Assembly: GCA_028275825.1 (NCBI GenBank) | Contig: JAPWTX010000001.1 | Span: 1-64,000, forward strand | DNA length: 64,000 nt | Source: Ignisphaera sp. | GTDB taxonomy: Archaea; Thermoproteota; Thermoprotei_A; Sulfolobales; Ignisphaeraceae | Reading direction: 5' to 3' | In this document: piece after piece, positions 20,138-30,916 of the stretch | How positions within the stretch are numbered: position 1 is the first letter of the stretch | How the letters are laid out: each line of letters opens with the position of its first letter | Translations under genes and position numbers: made by a program | The notes under the pieces: model-generated | Told to the model about the DNA's origin: nothing | Database searches by the model: none | Seen by the model: only the letters and a program-made list of their open reading frames with translations

Positions 20138-21388
20138 TTAGAGCCAATCCTTTGTGACAACTGTTTTTGGTGGCACATCTTTATATACGGTAACTCCTGG
20201 GTATATTACTGAGTAGGACCCTATTTTTACACCTGGCATTATTGACACGTTTACTCCTGTCTTTGCGTGACTCCCTATCACTGCTCCAAATTTTCTTCTT
20301 CCGCTATCTATTTTTTTACCCTCTACATAGATTTTTACATTAGCTTCATCAAATCTCAAATTGGCTAAGAGTGTGCCTGCCCCTAGATTCACGTTTTCTG
20401 CTATTATACTATCGCCTATGTATGTAAGGTGCTCTGCATGTGTATTTTCCATTACTATGCTTTCCTTAGCTTCTACCGAGAAACCTATGCGTGCCTTATT
20501 CATTATAGTTGTATAAGGTCTTATGTAAGCATTTGGCCCTATCACTGCTTCACGACCTATGTAAACAGGCCCCTCTATGTATGAACACCCTTTTACCATG
20601 GCTCCATAATCTATATACACCATGCCCTTAATAGTTGTATGTACATCTACATCGCCTAACACTACTTTCTGCCTCAGCTTTTCTAAAGCCATTTTATTCG
20701 CTTTCAACAAATCCCATGGATAGCCTATGTCTTGCCAATGCTCAGAGCCTATCACCACATACTTAAATTCCTCACCTCGACTGCTAGCCATTTCAACGAT
20801 ATCTGTCAATTCATACTCTCCCCTTACAGAAGGTCTAACCTCATTGAGAATATTGAGAGTGCTAGCCCTAATCGCATATATACCAGCGTTTGCAAGACCT
20901 CCACCCCCTTCAGAAGGTTTTTCAACTATCTTTAAAACACTATTACCAGAAACCACAAGCTTTCCATACTTAGTAACGTCAGGAACTTCAACAGCTGTAA
21001 GAGCATTGAGACCCTTCACAACAGCAGGTTTCAGCGCTTTTGCAACAACCTCAGAATCTATATAAAGATCTCCATAAACCACAATGGCGTAATCCAAGAC
21101 CTTTTCAATAGCCACCTTAACCGCATGGGCCGTGCCTAACTCTTTTTCTTGAGCGACAAAATGAATGTTAAGTAAAAGCTCATCCCCAAGCCTTTTAACA
21201 ACATCCTCAACAGCTTCCCTCATATACGATACAACAACATACACATCATTTACATTTAATAAGCTCAGCATCTTTAAGGGATAGTAAATAACAGGCTTAC
21301 CTGCAACAGGCATTAACACCTTTGGTCTTGACTCTGTTAACGGCTTCAATCTCTTACCCACTCCTGCAGCCAAAACAATGCCTATCAA
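20138..21388 (-). CDS. GlmU-like bifunctional sugar-1-phosphate nucleotidyltransferase/acetyltransferase
   Basis: MIGIVLAAGVGKRLKPLTESRPKVLMPVAGKP plus C-terminal hexapeptide repeats. Confidence 0.9.
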   Translation of the reverse strand: MIGIVLAAGVGKRLKPLTESRPKVLMPVAGKPVIYYPLKMLSLLNVNDVYVVVSYMREAVEDVVKRLGDELLLNIHFVAQEKELGTAHAVKVAIEKVLDYAIVVYGDLYIDSEVVAKALKPAVVKGLNALTAVEVPDVTKYGKLVVSGNSVLKIVEKPSEGGGGLANAGIYAIRASTLNILNEVRPSVRGEYELTDIVEMASSRGEEFKYVVIGSEHWQDIGYPWDLLKANKMALEKLRQKVVLGDVDVHTTIKGMVYIDYGAMVKGCSYIEGPVYIGREAVIGPNAYIRPYTTIMNKARIGFSVEAKESIVMENTHAEHLTYIGDSIIAENVNLGAGTLLANLRFDEANVKIYVEGKKIDSGRRKFGAVIGSHAKTGVNVSIMPGVKIGSYSVIYPGVTVYKDVPPKTVVTKDWL

Positions 21389-21508
21389 CTTTTACACCGG
21401 AACAGGATATAGATGAAACGAAGGATTTAAAAATGGTTAGCAGTCAAAACTCTTGTTTTCGAATACCTAGAGAGGAGGCTTACTCCAAAATCAGTTGAAA
21501 AGCTTTCA

Positions 21509-22174
21509 TTAAAGTGATGTTCCATGAGGGGCCTCTAGAACGCCAGGCTTTGGAATTATAACTGCTTTCTTTACTCCCTCAGGTGTTGGCACTGCTAAAA
21601 GCTTTGATTTTGCAAATTCTACCTTTCTTAGCGGATATATTCTCTTAGCTTCATTGAATAGCGTCTGGTTGTAATCTCCAAACACCATTCCAACTACAAA
21701 CTCTCCTAAGGTCTTCTCTGAAGCAATCTTTGTTGTGAGATCCATTAATATCTTTCTAATTGAATGCCTTTGGCTAGTGTTGCAGCGGTATGTAGTCCAC
21801 GCCATTATTGTAACCCTAAATATGTAGCCATCCTTTGTTGTCACATTGAATATTGCTGTTATCTTGCTACTTTTCCTCCTAGTTAAACTCCTTAAATAGT
21901 CCCTTGCAAGCTCATGACCCTTAAAAATGGTGTAAGCATTTTCCCCTTCAACCTTCCATATCTGGAAATGAAGATTTATATGAACTTGTGTAACATCTCC
22001 TGTAAGGTCATATAGTGTTGCTGTAACCTTCCTGCCAAGCAACTTCCATGGCTCATCAACAGGCGTTGTTGCTATTGCTACTGATCCAAAGTATTCTGGT
22101 GTAACCACGCTATACCATTTCTTAAGTCTCCACCTCTCTCTTCCTGTAAGCCTAAACTTCTGCGCTGATGACAA
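21509..22174 (-). CDS. rps3ae: Ribosomal protein eS1 (S3Ae)
   Basis: RLKKWYSVVTPEYFGSVAIATTPVDEPWKLLGRKV. Confidence 0.95.
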   Translation of the reverse strand: MSSAQKFRLTGRERWRLKKWYSVVTPEYFGSVAIATTPVDEPWKLLGRKVTATLYDLTGDVTQVHINLHFQIWKVEGENAYTIFKGHELARDYLRSLTRRKSSKITAIFNVTTKDGYIFRVTIMAWTTYRCNTSQRHSIRKILMDLTTKIASEKTLGEFVVGMVFGDYNQTLFNEAKRIYPLRKVEFAKSKLLAVPTPEGVKKAVIIPKPGVLEAPHGTSL

Positions 22175-22300
22175 CTATACCAACACCAATTACCTAGAGT
22201 ATTCATAGCACTGTTAAGTGCAGAAACTTAAAAGCTTTTGAAGACATTACTTCAATGGGTTTATATACGATGGTTGCTAAAGTTGTTAAAATTGCGTTAA

Positions 22301-23680
22301 ATGGTGATTCAGATGATTAGAAGGGCTTTAACCATAGCTGGTAGCGATTCTAGTGGTGGTGCAGGTATACAAACAGACTTAAAGACATTCGCAGCTCTAG
22401 GAGTGCATGGAATGAGCGTAATAACCTCTATTACAGCACAGAATACCTATGAGATTAGGGCTGTATTCGACCTTCCACTAAATATAATTGAAGCTCAGTT
22501 TAGAGCTGTTGTAGAGGATATAGGTGTAGATGCATCTAAAACCGGGATGCTAAGTAACAGCGAGATAGTTAGGCTCATCGCAAATTTGATTAAAAGTTAT
22601 GGTTTTCCAGTAGTTGTAGACCCAGTTATGGTAGCTAAGAGTGGTGCTTCACTTCTTAGGGAAGAGGCTATAGAGGCATTATTAAAGTATTTGATACCGA
22701 TAGCAACGGTAGTAACACCAAATAAATTTGAAGCTGAAAGACTCACAGGTATTAGCATAAATAGTCTAGATGATGCAAAGAAAGCTGCTAGATACATTGT
22801 TGAAGAGCTTGGTGCTCAAGCAACTATTTTGAAAGGAGGTCATATTGAGGGTGATGAGGTTACAGATATTCTCTACTACAATAATAAGTTCAAGGAGTTC
22901 AAAGCTAAGAGAATCCGCACTAAGAACACTCATGGCACAGGATGCTCCTTTTCTGCTGCTATAGCAGCTGAGCTGGCTAAGGGAAAGCCAATTGATGAAG
23001 CTGTTAAAACAGCAAAAGAGTTCATAACCATAGCGATAGAGTACAGCCTTCAGCTTGGAAAAGGCTATGGCCCTGTAAATCCAGTTGCGTGGTTAGCCAT
23101 ACCAGCTGAAAAATACTTCGTACTTAGCAATTTAAAAAAAGCTGTGGAACAACTTGAAGAAAATGGGTATTTGATTGCCCCACTAATGCCTGAAGTTGGC
23201 ATGAACATAGCTATGGCTCTTCCAAAACCTTATGCTAAAAGCATAGATAGTGTTGCTGGCGTAATGGGCAGGATAGTCAGGATAGGCGATAAAGTAAAAG
23301 CTGTAGGCTCTATAGAATTTGGAGCCTCGAGTCATATGGCGAGAGCTGTGCTGAAAGCTATGGAGTTTGATGAGAGGGTTAGAGCAGCAGCTAACATAAG
23401 GTTTGATGAAAGACTCATTGAAATTGCTAGAACTCTAGGCTATTCAGTGTCCTTCTATGAAAGGTCTCAAGAACATGTAGATATAAAGAGAGTTGAGGGT
23501 GCTTCAATACCATGGGGAGTTGAACAAGCTGTGACTAGGATTGGATACGTACCAGATATAATCTATCACAAGGGTGACTGGGGAAAGGAGCCAATGATAA
23601 ACGTATTTGGGCTTACTGCAACAGATGTTGTTGAGAAGATTCTGAGGCTGGCAAAAACATATAAGGAAAGAAAGCCATAG
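22301..23680 (+). CDS. thiD: Bifunctional hydroxymethylpyrimidine kinase / ThiN
   Basis: [30 protein letters not shown] kinase domain and C-terminal ThiN domain. Confidence 0.93.
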   Translation: MVIQMIRRALTIAGSDSSGGAGIQTDLKTFAALGVHGMSVITSITAQNTYEIRAVFDLPLNIIEAQFRAVVEDIGVDASKTGMLSNSEIVRLIANLIKSYGFPVVVDPVMVAKSGASLLREEAIEALLKYLIPIATVVTPNKFEAERLTGISINSLDDAKKAARYIVEELGAQATILKGGHIEGDEVTDILYYNNKFKEFKAKRIRTKNTHGTGCSFSAAIAAELAKGKPIDEAVKTAKEFITIAIEYSLQLGKGYGPVNPVAWLAIPAEKYFVLSNLKKAVEQLEENGYLIAPLMPEVGMNIAMALPKPYAKSIDSVAGVMGRIVRIGDKVKAVGSIEFGASSHMARAVLKAMEFDERVRAAANIRFDERLIEIARTLGYSVSFYERSQEHVDIKRVEGASIPWGVEQAVTRIGYVPDIIYHKGDWGKEPMINVFGLTATDVVEKILRLAKTYKERKP

Positions 23681-23702
23681 TACCTTGGTGCCCTAGACTT
23701 GG

Positions 23703-24488
23703 GTGATAGAAATGCTTGAAATTTATAGAGAGGAGTGGATCGGCGATTTTGTAATATTAGAATACAAACCTATAGAGTTGCAAAGACCTAGCTATGCCAT
23801 AATTTCTTTACCAGACACAGGTCTTGTGGGGGTTATTAGTGCTTGGCACATAATAAAAACGCTACAATTATCTGAAGTCGGTGGTGTTGATTCGTATGTA
23901 TATCTACCGCCCATCGTTGTAGTGAGCAATAAGATTATGAGAACGCCGATAAGGGTGTTCTCTGGCAGCAACATTCTTGTAATATATAGCGAATTTATGC
24001 CTGCACAACAAGGCTTATTACACCTTTCAAAAATTCTTGCAAATTATTTAGAGAGGAAAGGCATTGACTATGTACTTCTGCCTTCAGGAGTACCAATACA
24101 GAACAGATTTGAAGTTGAAAACCTAAAGACGTATTACCTAACTACAACATCTAAAGCCTTAGAATTGCTTAAGGACACGGATATACTGCCCTTTGAAAAC
24201 GGTCTTCTTGCAGGTACTTATGCCCTTCTCTTAAAGGAGTTCAGCAGAGCAAAGCTTAACACCATCCTATTGCTTACAGAATCCTTCTTAGAATTCCCCG
24301 ATCCAGAAGCATCAGCAAAAAACATTAACATAATCTCTAAAATCATAGGAAGATCCATAGATGTTAAGGAACTTCTTGAACAAGCTGAGGCTATCAGGCT
24401 GAAGGCTAGAGATGCTATGAAGAACACCTTAAGAGGATTAGCTCAAATGAGAAAAGATGTAGAATACGCTGTTCCTCTATATACCTAG
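23703..24488 (+). CDS. PAC2-family proteasome assembly chaperone-like protein
   Basis: YAIISLPDTGLVGVISAWHIIKTL...NGLLAGTYALLL. Confidence 0.85.
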   Translation: MIEMLEIYREEWIGDFVILEYKPIELQRPSYAIISLPDTGLVGVISAWHIIKTLQLSEVGGVDSYVYLPPIVVVSNKIMRTPIRVFSGSNILVIYSEFMPAQQGLLHLSKILANYLERKGIDYVLLPSGVPIQNRFEVENLKTYYLTTTSKALELLKDTDILPFENGLLAGTYALLLKEFSRAKLNTILLLTESFLEFPDPEASAKNINIISKIIGRSIDVKELLEQAEAIRLKARDAMKNTLRGLAQMRKDVEYAVPLYT

Positions 24489-24499
24489 GTGTTGAGAAA

Positions 24500-24946
24500 A
24501 TGGATGAAGATTTTGAAAGACTATTCAAAAGAATTAAGGAAATTGAAAGAAATCTTAGAGAATATATAGAAGATGAGTTTAGAAGAGCTATTGGGAAATT
24601 CAGAGAGGATATGATGCACATAGAAGGAATGCTTGCCCCTATGTGGCATTATGAAGGTTACTTAAGACCCTTATACAGTATCGTGGATAAGGGTTCTTAT
24701 TATGAGATTTACATAGACTTGCCTAAGGCTGATGAGCAGAGTATTGATATAAGGTTTAGAGGCAATATGATGTATGTAAGAGCCAGGCTGAAAGAAGAAA
24801 TTGGATTTAGCGGGCTTAGCGGTAGAGGTGGTGAAACAAAGTTTCATGAATATAGGGAAGTTGTAGAGCTGCCATTCAATATAGATCCGCAGAAGGTTAG
24901 AGTTGTAGCAAAACGTGGATTTGTAAAGGTATTGATTTACAAGTGA
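24500..24946 (+). CDS. Small heat shock protein (Hsp20/alpha-crystallin)
   Basis: YYEIYIDLPKADEQSIDIRFRGNMMYVRARLKEE...YREVVELPFNIDPQKV. Confidence 0.88.
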   Translation: MDEDFERLFKRIKEIERNLREYIEDEFRRAIGKFREDMMHIEGMLAPMWHYEGYLRPLYSIVDKGSYYEIYIDLPKADEQSIDIRFRGNMMYVRARLKEEIGFSGLSGRGGETKFHEYREVVELPFNIDPQKVRVVAKRGFVKVLIYK

Positions 24947-25150
24947 GCTCCTCGTCTTTTTAATGCAGGGATGGGTAAAAGCTTAAAATGTTTTCCAAAG
25001 CTTGTAGAGTCCCAGGAGATGAGTTGTTATCCTTGGGCATGTGGATGCGAAGAGTACAACAACGAAAAACAGAAACAGTATGGGGATCTCCATCCTAAAT
25101 GCCTCATATATTAAAGGTGTAAACATGAAGAATGGATGTGAGGAGCTAAT

Positions 25151-25198
25151 GAACTCCCTAAAGGGGGTTTGCCCCCTAGAGTGGGGAGGAGATTAGAA
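25151..25198 (+). mobile_element. Orphan IS605-type right end
   Basis: GGGGGTTTGCCCCC hairpin then CCCTAGAGTGGGGAGGAGATTAGA matching the consensus end. Confidence 0.45.
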
Positions 25199-25220
25199 AT
25201 AGCCTCAGCGGGCTTATACA

Positions 25221-26135
25221 TTGAAAGCCATTTTAGCTATTCATGGCGGAGCCGGTAAGTGGGCAGTTGACGAAAAAACTTATAGAGATGTTAAAAAGGT
25301 TTTGGAAGAGGCGTTAGTTGAAGGGTTTAGAGTTTATCGAACTGGTTCTAGCCTAGACATGATTACAATAGCCATAGAGGTTTTAGAGAACTCAGGCATA
25401 TTCAATGCTGGTATAGGTAGTACTGTGGATGTTTCTGGCTCTATATCAATGGACGCTGGCCTCATGTATCGAAATAGAGCTGGGGCAGTGGCCTATGCTA
25501 AGTACCCTAAAAACCCTGTGAAGTTGGCTAGAATTGTATTGGAAAAGACTGACCATATAATTATTGCTGGTGATGCTGCCGATAACCTGGCTAGGAAAAT
25601 GGGTTTAGAGCCGCATCCAGGCCCTTTACCAAGAACTTTAGAGCTTTATAGGAATTTTATGGAAAAGCTTAGAAGAGGTGAAAAAATAGAGAGCCCTTTT
25701 AAAAAGAGCTTGGAGATGTGGTTAAATATAGGGGATACCGTTGGAGCAGTAGCAATAGATAAGGATAGTGTTTTAGCAGCTGGCGCAAGCACAGGTGGTG
25801 TATTTTTTAAAATGCCTGGTAGGGTTGGAGACTCCCCTATTCCAGGAGCTGGATTCTATGCAAATGAATGTGGAGCTGCTGTTGCCACAGGTATTGGTGA
25901 ATACATACTACTTACTCACGCAACTCTGAAAATTGTTGAAGAATTGTGTAACAATACTCTACCAGGAAAAGCTATTGAAAAAATCCTTAATGTTATAACC
26001 AGCCGTTTTGGATCTAATACTGCAGGTTTCATAGCATTGGATAAATTAGGTAGGGTTGCAGGTCTATATAACACTCGTGCAATGCCATGGGGTTACATAA
26101 GTGAGGATGGCGCTGTAAAGATTCTTGGAATATAG
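25221..26135 (+). CDS. Plant-type L-asparaginase / isoaspartyl peptidase
   Basis: LAIHGGAGKW...SGSISMDAGLM...IGDTVGAVAID catalytic Thr motif. Confidence 0.93.
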   Translation: MKAILAIHGGAGKWAVDEKTYRDVKKVLEEALVEGFRVYRTGSSLDMITIAIEVLENSGIFNAGIGSTVDVSGSISMDAGLMYRNRAGAVAYAKYPKNPVKLARIVLEKTDHIIIAGDAADNLARKMGLEPHPGPLPRTLELYRNFMEKLRRGEKIESPFKKSLEMWLNIGDTVGAVAIDKDSVLAAGASTGGVFFKMPGRVGDSPIPGAGFYANECGAAVATGIGEYILLTHATLKIVEELCNNTLPGKAIEKILNVITSRFGSNTAGFIALDKLGRVAGLYNTRAMPWGYISEDGAVKILGI

Positions 26136-26246
26136 TCTAACAATTGAGGTATAGGCAAATTAAGTAAAGTTAGTCACAGATGAGTGTGTAGTATATATAC
26201 TCAGTAACATAGAACAGTATTATAGCAAAGCTAAGGGATTATCAAG

Positions 26247-27938
26247 TTGAGTGGAGGCAATAATCTTAACATAGTTTTTTACATCGATGAATGGATCGAT
26301 GACGATGATTTTTCATTATTTCTGCAGTTTGCCAGGTATCTAGGTAAAGAGCGCAATAAAACAAAATTTGCCATAGATGTGAACAAGCTCTCTCAAGCCC
26401 TTAAGGAAAAAAAGATTACGCCCTCTGACATCCTAGACCTCCTGATAGGATATGATGCAGTATTCGAGAGCGGCTCTATAGATGATGTTAAGAAGCTTAT
26501 GGAAAATCACATGCCCACGGTTACTATTGAGAAAAATATTAATGATCTGTACCTCAAACCCAATTTCTATTTAGGTGAGTTAATAAAGGATCTGAGAGAA
26601 AAACATATATTGATATACGATAGGAATAGGAAAGCGTTCAGAATAGCCAAACCTATGTACTTATTTCATGTTATAGATGTTCTGAAGAAGAGAGGGATAG
26701 AAGTAGTTGATATGAGTGGCATTAAAAGAGAAGAGCCTCTCCCAATAAAGCCTCTGTTTAAGGGGATATTAAGAGACTACCAGCAGGAAGCTTTTGAGGC
26801 ATGGAAAAAGAATAATTATAAGGGCATTATAGCTCTTCCTACAGGAACAGGAAAGACTGTCATAGCCATTGCTGCACTAGCTGAGTTAGGTGTGAGAACT
26901 CTTATCGTAACCTTTACTAAAGAGCAAATGTTTCAATGGGCTGAAAAAATAGTTGAATTTACAGATATTCCTAAAAGCTTGATAGGGTTTTTCTATGCTA
27001 ATGAAAAAAGGCTTGCACCAATAACAATCACAACCTACTACTCAGCCTTTAGATATGTAGATGTATTAGCACCGCATTTTTCTCTATTAATTATTGATGA
27101 GGTTCATCATTTACCAGCTGATAAGTTCAAGTTTATTGCAGAAAATAGCTATGCTGATCTGAGAATGGGGCTTTCAGCTACTGTTGTAAGAGAGGATGGA
27201 AGGCATGTCGAATTATTCCCATTGATGGGGGGTATAGTATATGCAAAGACTTTGCAAGAGCTCGCTGAAAGAGGATATATAGCGCCATTTGATGTCATTA
27301 CAAGGAGAGTGTCATTAACGCCAGAGGAGAGGACTAGGTATAGAGAACTCTTAGAGAAGTTCAAAAAACTTGCACATGGAAGAGAGTTTAAGCAACTTGT
27401 TGAAGATGCTAAGAAGGGGGATATAATAGCCATGGAGGCGCTTAAAATAAGAAGTGAGTTGAGAGAGTTAATAGCAAACTCAGAGAGGAAGATTGAAGAG
27501 ATAAAGAAGATTGTTAATGAAGAGCTTGCAAAAGGTAGTAAAATACTTATTTTTACGCAATATGTGGAACAAGCAAAGAGGATAGCGGAGGCACTAAATA
27601 CATACTGTATAGTGGGTGAGCTTGATGAGAACACTAGGAAAATGAGATTAGAGTCATTTAAGTCCGGCGTTGTTAGAGTACTTGTCTTAACAACAGTTGG
27701 TGATGAAGGTTTAGATATTCCTGACGCTAATGTGGGGATAATAGCTACGGGGACTGGCTCAAAAAGACAATTTATTCAAAGACTTGGTAGAATACTTAGA
27801 CCCGTTCCTGGGAAAGAAGCAAGGCTCTATGAAGTCATTGTTAAAGGAACTTATGAAGAAGCTGAATCTAAAAGAAGGAAAGAGGCTTTGAAAGCTCTCT
27901 TCGAACAGCTCGTCTCATTTTCAGATTCAGGTGTTTAG
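26247..27938 (+). CDS. xpb: XPB-type SF2 DNA helicase
   Basis: LRDYQQEAFEAWKKNNYKGIIALPTGTGKT, IDEVHHLPADKF, RLGRILRP. Confidence 0.9.
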   Translation: MSGGNNLNIVFYIDEWIDDDDFSLFLQFARYLGKERNKTKFAIDVNKLSQALKEKKITPSDILDLLIGYDAVFESGSIDDVKKLMENHMPTVTIEKNINDLYLKPNFYLGELIKDLREKHILIYDRNRKAFRIAKPMYLFHVIDVLKKRGIEVVDMSGIKREEPLPIKPLFKGILRDYQQEAFEAWKKNNYKGIIALPTGTGKTVIAIAALAELGVRTLIVTFTKEQMFQWAEKIVEFTDIPKSLIGFFYANEKRLAPITITTYYSAFRYVDVLAPHFSLLIIDEVHHLPADKFKFIAENSYADLRMGLSATVVREDGRHVELFPLMGGIVYAKTLQELAERGYIAPFDVITRRVSLTPEERTRYRELLEKFKKLAHGREFKQLVEDAKKGDIIAMEALKIRSELRELIANSERKIEEIKKIVNEELAKGSKILIFTQYVEQAKRIAEALNTYCIVGELDENTRKMRLESFKSGVVRVLVLTTVGDEGLDIPDANVGIIATGTGSKRQFIQRLGRILRPVPGKEARLYEVIVKGTYEEAESKRRKEALKALFEQLVSFSDSGV

Positions 27939-27940
27939 AA

Positions 27941-29620
27941 TTGATGTGTCGCTCTGGTACTCCTATTGGTAGAGTAGGTGAAGAGTCTTATCCTCATAGT
28001 GTGCAAATTATATCAAAGTATCCAATACCACTTGGAACTTACATAGCCATTCCATTTGAAGCTTATGAGATCTCCGCCAATGAGAGAAAGCAATACTGTG
28101 CTATTGGTGTTATTAGTTTGACTGCCTATAGAAAACTCATCCCGACGTCACCTACATTCATAGCTTCATCAACACAGCTAGGCATTGATGATGAAAATCT
28201 TAGATATTCGCCTTCACGTGCAAGAATATTCGCTAATATTGTTGGTGATAGGATTGAAACTCCTTCAGTGCCCCCCAACCCTGATGCTGAAGTATATTTA
28301 GCGCCCTCAGAAATACTTGCAAGAATGTTTACCATTACTTCAGCTGGCTCTATTAGGATAGGGCATGTGATTGGAAGATCTGACGTTGAGGTTAAGGTGG
28401 ATGTGAATGCCCTTACAAAACACCTATTCATAACAGGAACTACAGGGTCAGGCAAAAGCAATGCTGTAGCTATACTTGCTGAAAGAATTGCTGGAATAGG
28501 GGGTACAGCTATAATATTTGATGTACATGGAGAGTACATTAATATGACTACTTCCTCGCCTGACATTAATATACATGTAATGGACTTCAAATTTAATCCA
28601 CTAAAAATACCACCAAAGGTACTAGCAAAGATGATCATACCTGAAGCAGGGGCTACAAGACAGAGAGCACTCACATCTAATGCATTGCAAATAGCTAATA
28701 CGATCTTAAGCAAGTTTATTGAAAAATATGGTGTTAGCGAGGACTTGATAAAAGCTATTATGGGGAAAAGTGAAGAGGTGAAGAGAATTCTAAATCCTCA
28801 CAGCATTAGTGTGGAAGACTTAGTAAAAAATATTACTGTGGATGAAGATCTAAATGAGAACATTATTGAAATTTATAAAAACACCATTATCCTGCTATTC
28901 AGAAAATTCTACGCCCGCGATGATTCTGCAGCAAAGGCCCAGGCAAAAGTTGAGGAGTTTTTTGATAACATACCATTAAACTTTGCATCGTCTAGCCTCA
29001 CAGATTTATTAAGACCGTCATCAATATTTGTGGTAAACGCCTCTGATCTTTCTGATGAACAAAAAGATTACTGTTTAAAGATAATATTGGATGAAATGCT
29101 GAATTATACTAGGCACAGACTAGCTATGGGTAGACCCCACCCTGTTATCATATTTATTGAAGAGTCTCACCGATTCTTATCTGCCACTAGATCCACTGTT
29201 TCTAAAAGCTCTATTGAAAGAGTTGCTAGGGAAGGTAGGAAATTTGGAGTTTCACTGGCTATAGTATCGCAAAGACCCCGCAATCTTGATCCAAATACTG
29301 TGAGTCAGGTCCAGAACTTCATTTTTATGAAGCTTGTGCAGGAGGAGGATCAACGATTTGTCATGAATGTTTCAGACATGCTTACAGAAGATGTTGCATT
29401 ATCTCTATCTGCCTTAAACACAGGTGAGGCAATAATAATTGGTGAATGGGTTGGAAGGTTTCCGATATATGCAAAAATAGATAGACATGCAGGTAAAAAA
29501 CTTGGAGCATCTCTTGACATAGCGTCTATATGGCTCTCTACAAAGAGTAATCAAAATGCTATTAAAAGCCTTGCCGCTTCTAGTAATGAAGTGTACAAAG
29601 AACTTTCAAACATTATGTAA
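27941..29620 (+). CDS. herA: HerA bipolar DNA helicase
   Basis: FITGTTGSGKSNAVAILAERI; FIEESHRFL; adjacent to mre11-rad50. Confidence 0.93.
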   Translation: MMCRSGTPIGRVGEESYPHSVQIISKYPIPLGTYIAIPFEAYEISANERKQYCAIGVISLTAYRKLIPTSPTFIASSTQLGIDDENLRYSPSRARIFANIVGDRIETPSVPPNPDAEVYLAPSEILARMFTITSAGSIRIGHVIGRSDVEVKVDVNALTKHLFITGTTGSGKSNAVAILAERIAGIGGTAIIFDVHGEYINMTTSSPDINIHVMDFKFNPLKIPPKVLAKMIIPEAGATRQRALTSNALQIANTILSKFIEKYGVSEDLIKAIMGKSEEVKRILNPHSISVEDLVKNITVDEDLNENIIEIYKNTIILLFRKFYARDDSAAKAQAKVEEFFDNIPLNFASSSLTDLLRPSSIFVVNASDLSDEQKDYCLKIILDEMLNYTRHRLAMGRPHPVIIFIEESHRFLSATRSTVSKSSIERVAREGRKFGVSLAIVSQRPRNLDPNTVSQVQNFIFMKLVQEEDQRFVMNVSDMLTEDVALSLSALNTGEAIIIGEWVGRFPIYAKIDRHAGKKLGASLDIASIWLSTKSNQNAIKSLAASSNEVYKELSNIM

Positions 29621-29695
29621 TAACTGATTTATATAGTCTCGAAACACATAATAAGTACACTGTGTACAACAATTTTGCTATAGGGTACAAGGATA

Positions 29696-30901
29696 ATGTT
29701 AGCAATACATGTTAGTGATACCCACTTAGGTGCAATGCCCTTTGGACTCTTTTCCAGAGCCAAAGACATATACTCATCTTTTGCTGAAACCATAGAGATA
29801 GCTCTTAAAGAAAGAGCAAGTTTTTACATACATTCCGGAGACTTCTTCGATTTACCAAGCCCTCCACCTGAGGCATATCTAGTTGCATATAGAAATCTTA
29901 GAAAATTGAAGGAAAAGAACATAAAGGTTATCGTAACTTCAGGGCAGCATGACACACCTAAGAGAGTTGCTATGTCACCTTTACAAATGCTTCTAGACCT
30001 AGGTGTAATAGATGTATTGAGCGTGAATGAGATTATCCAGAGAGAGTTTGAAATAGAGAACAGATACGTGAATTTTATTTGTGTACCTTACCCTGCTAGA
30101 ACCTCTATACCCGCTCTTAGCAGACCTTTGAAGGAATATCATAGGAACATACTTGTAGCACACCTCCTTCTAAAAGAGCTTGGAATACCTAGCGAGCAAG
30201 CAGACATTTCTTTATCTCAAATACCAAATTGGTTAAACTACATAGCATTAGGAGATTATCACATAAAGACAGAGCTTAGGCATGGTGCAGCATATGCAGT
30301 TTACCCTGGTGCGACAGAGATTCTGAAGATGAATGAATGCTGCGATAAATATGTAGTACTCATTGATTTGAGCACTGATTTTCCAAAACCTCAGTACGTA
30401 AAGCTCTCTAATGTAAGACCGTGGATTATAGTGAGTTACAGGGATATGCAGAGTCTTAGTAGTATGCTTTCAAATAGGTTAAGTGAGGTTAAGAAAATGA
30501 ATTTGAAGCAACCTATAGTTGTTGTAAATGTTTTGAACTCTTCTATTGAGCCTTTAGAAAAATATTTAACATTGTTGAGAGACCGTGGTGAAATAGAGTA
30601 TTTTAGACTAGTATATTCGGATAGAAGTGCTACTGAAAACGATGATCTACTTAAGACTAGAACAGTAATTGAAGAATTAGAGTACATAAATGTACCAAAG
30701 CTCATAGAGCAAATAGTCGGTGATACCCAGTTAGCACATTTCTTAACGAACCTGGTTAAGGAACCTTCTAAGGCAATAGCCAAAAGCATTGTAGACTATC
30801 TTAGGGAAAAACCTGAGGTAGCTAAACAGATAGAGGGTATTGCGAAGCTGAATATACTCACTAACTATATGAAGTCTGAACATAGTCATAGTGAGAGCTA
30901 G
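29696..30901 (+). CDS. mre11: Mre11 nuclease
   Basis: HVSDTHLGAMPFGLFSRAKD, HSGDFFD phosphoesterase motifs. Confidence 0.93.
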   Translation: MLAIHVSDTHLGAMPFGLFSRAKDIYSSFAETIEIALKERASFYIHSGDFFDLPSPPPEAYLVAYRNLRKLKEKNIKVIVTSGQHDTPKRVAMSPLQMLLDLGVIDVLSVNEIIQREFEIENRYVNFICVPYPARTSIPALSRPLKEYHRNILVAHLLLKELGIPSEQADISLSQIPNWLNYIALGDYHIKTELRHGAAYAVYPGATEILKMNECCDKYVVLIDLSTDFPKPQYVKLSNVRPWIIVSYRDMQSLSSMLSNRLSEVKKMNLKQPIVVVNVLNSSIEPLEKYLTLLRDRGEIEYFRLVYSDRSATENDDLLKTRTVIEELEYINVPKLIEQIVGDTQLAHFLTNLVKEPSKAIAKSIVDYLREKPEVAKQIEGIAKLNILTNYMKSEHSHSES

Positions 30902-30916
30902 GTTAGGTTTAGCACC

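Noticed and set aside
20727-21065. Plus-strand ORFs antisense to the GlmU-like gene (and many similar antisense ORFs in the track)
   Set aside because: Low-complexity Ser/Leu/Thr-rich translations opposite strongly supported genes; typical spurious antisense ORFs.
25030-25080. Translated VVILGHVDAKSTTT resembling the EF-1A G1 loop
   Set aside because: About a dozen residues only, no flanking elongation-factor similarity; likely chance.
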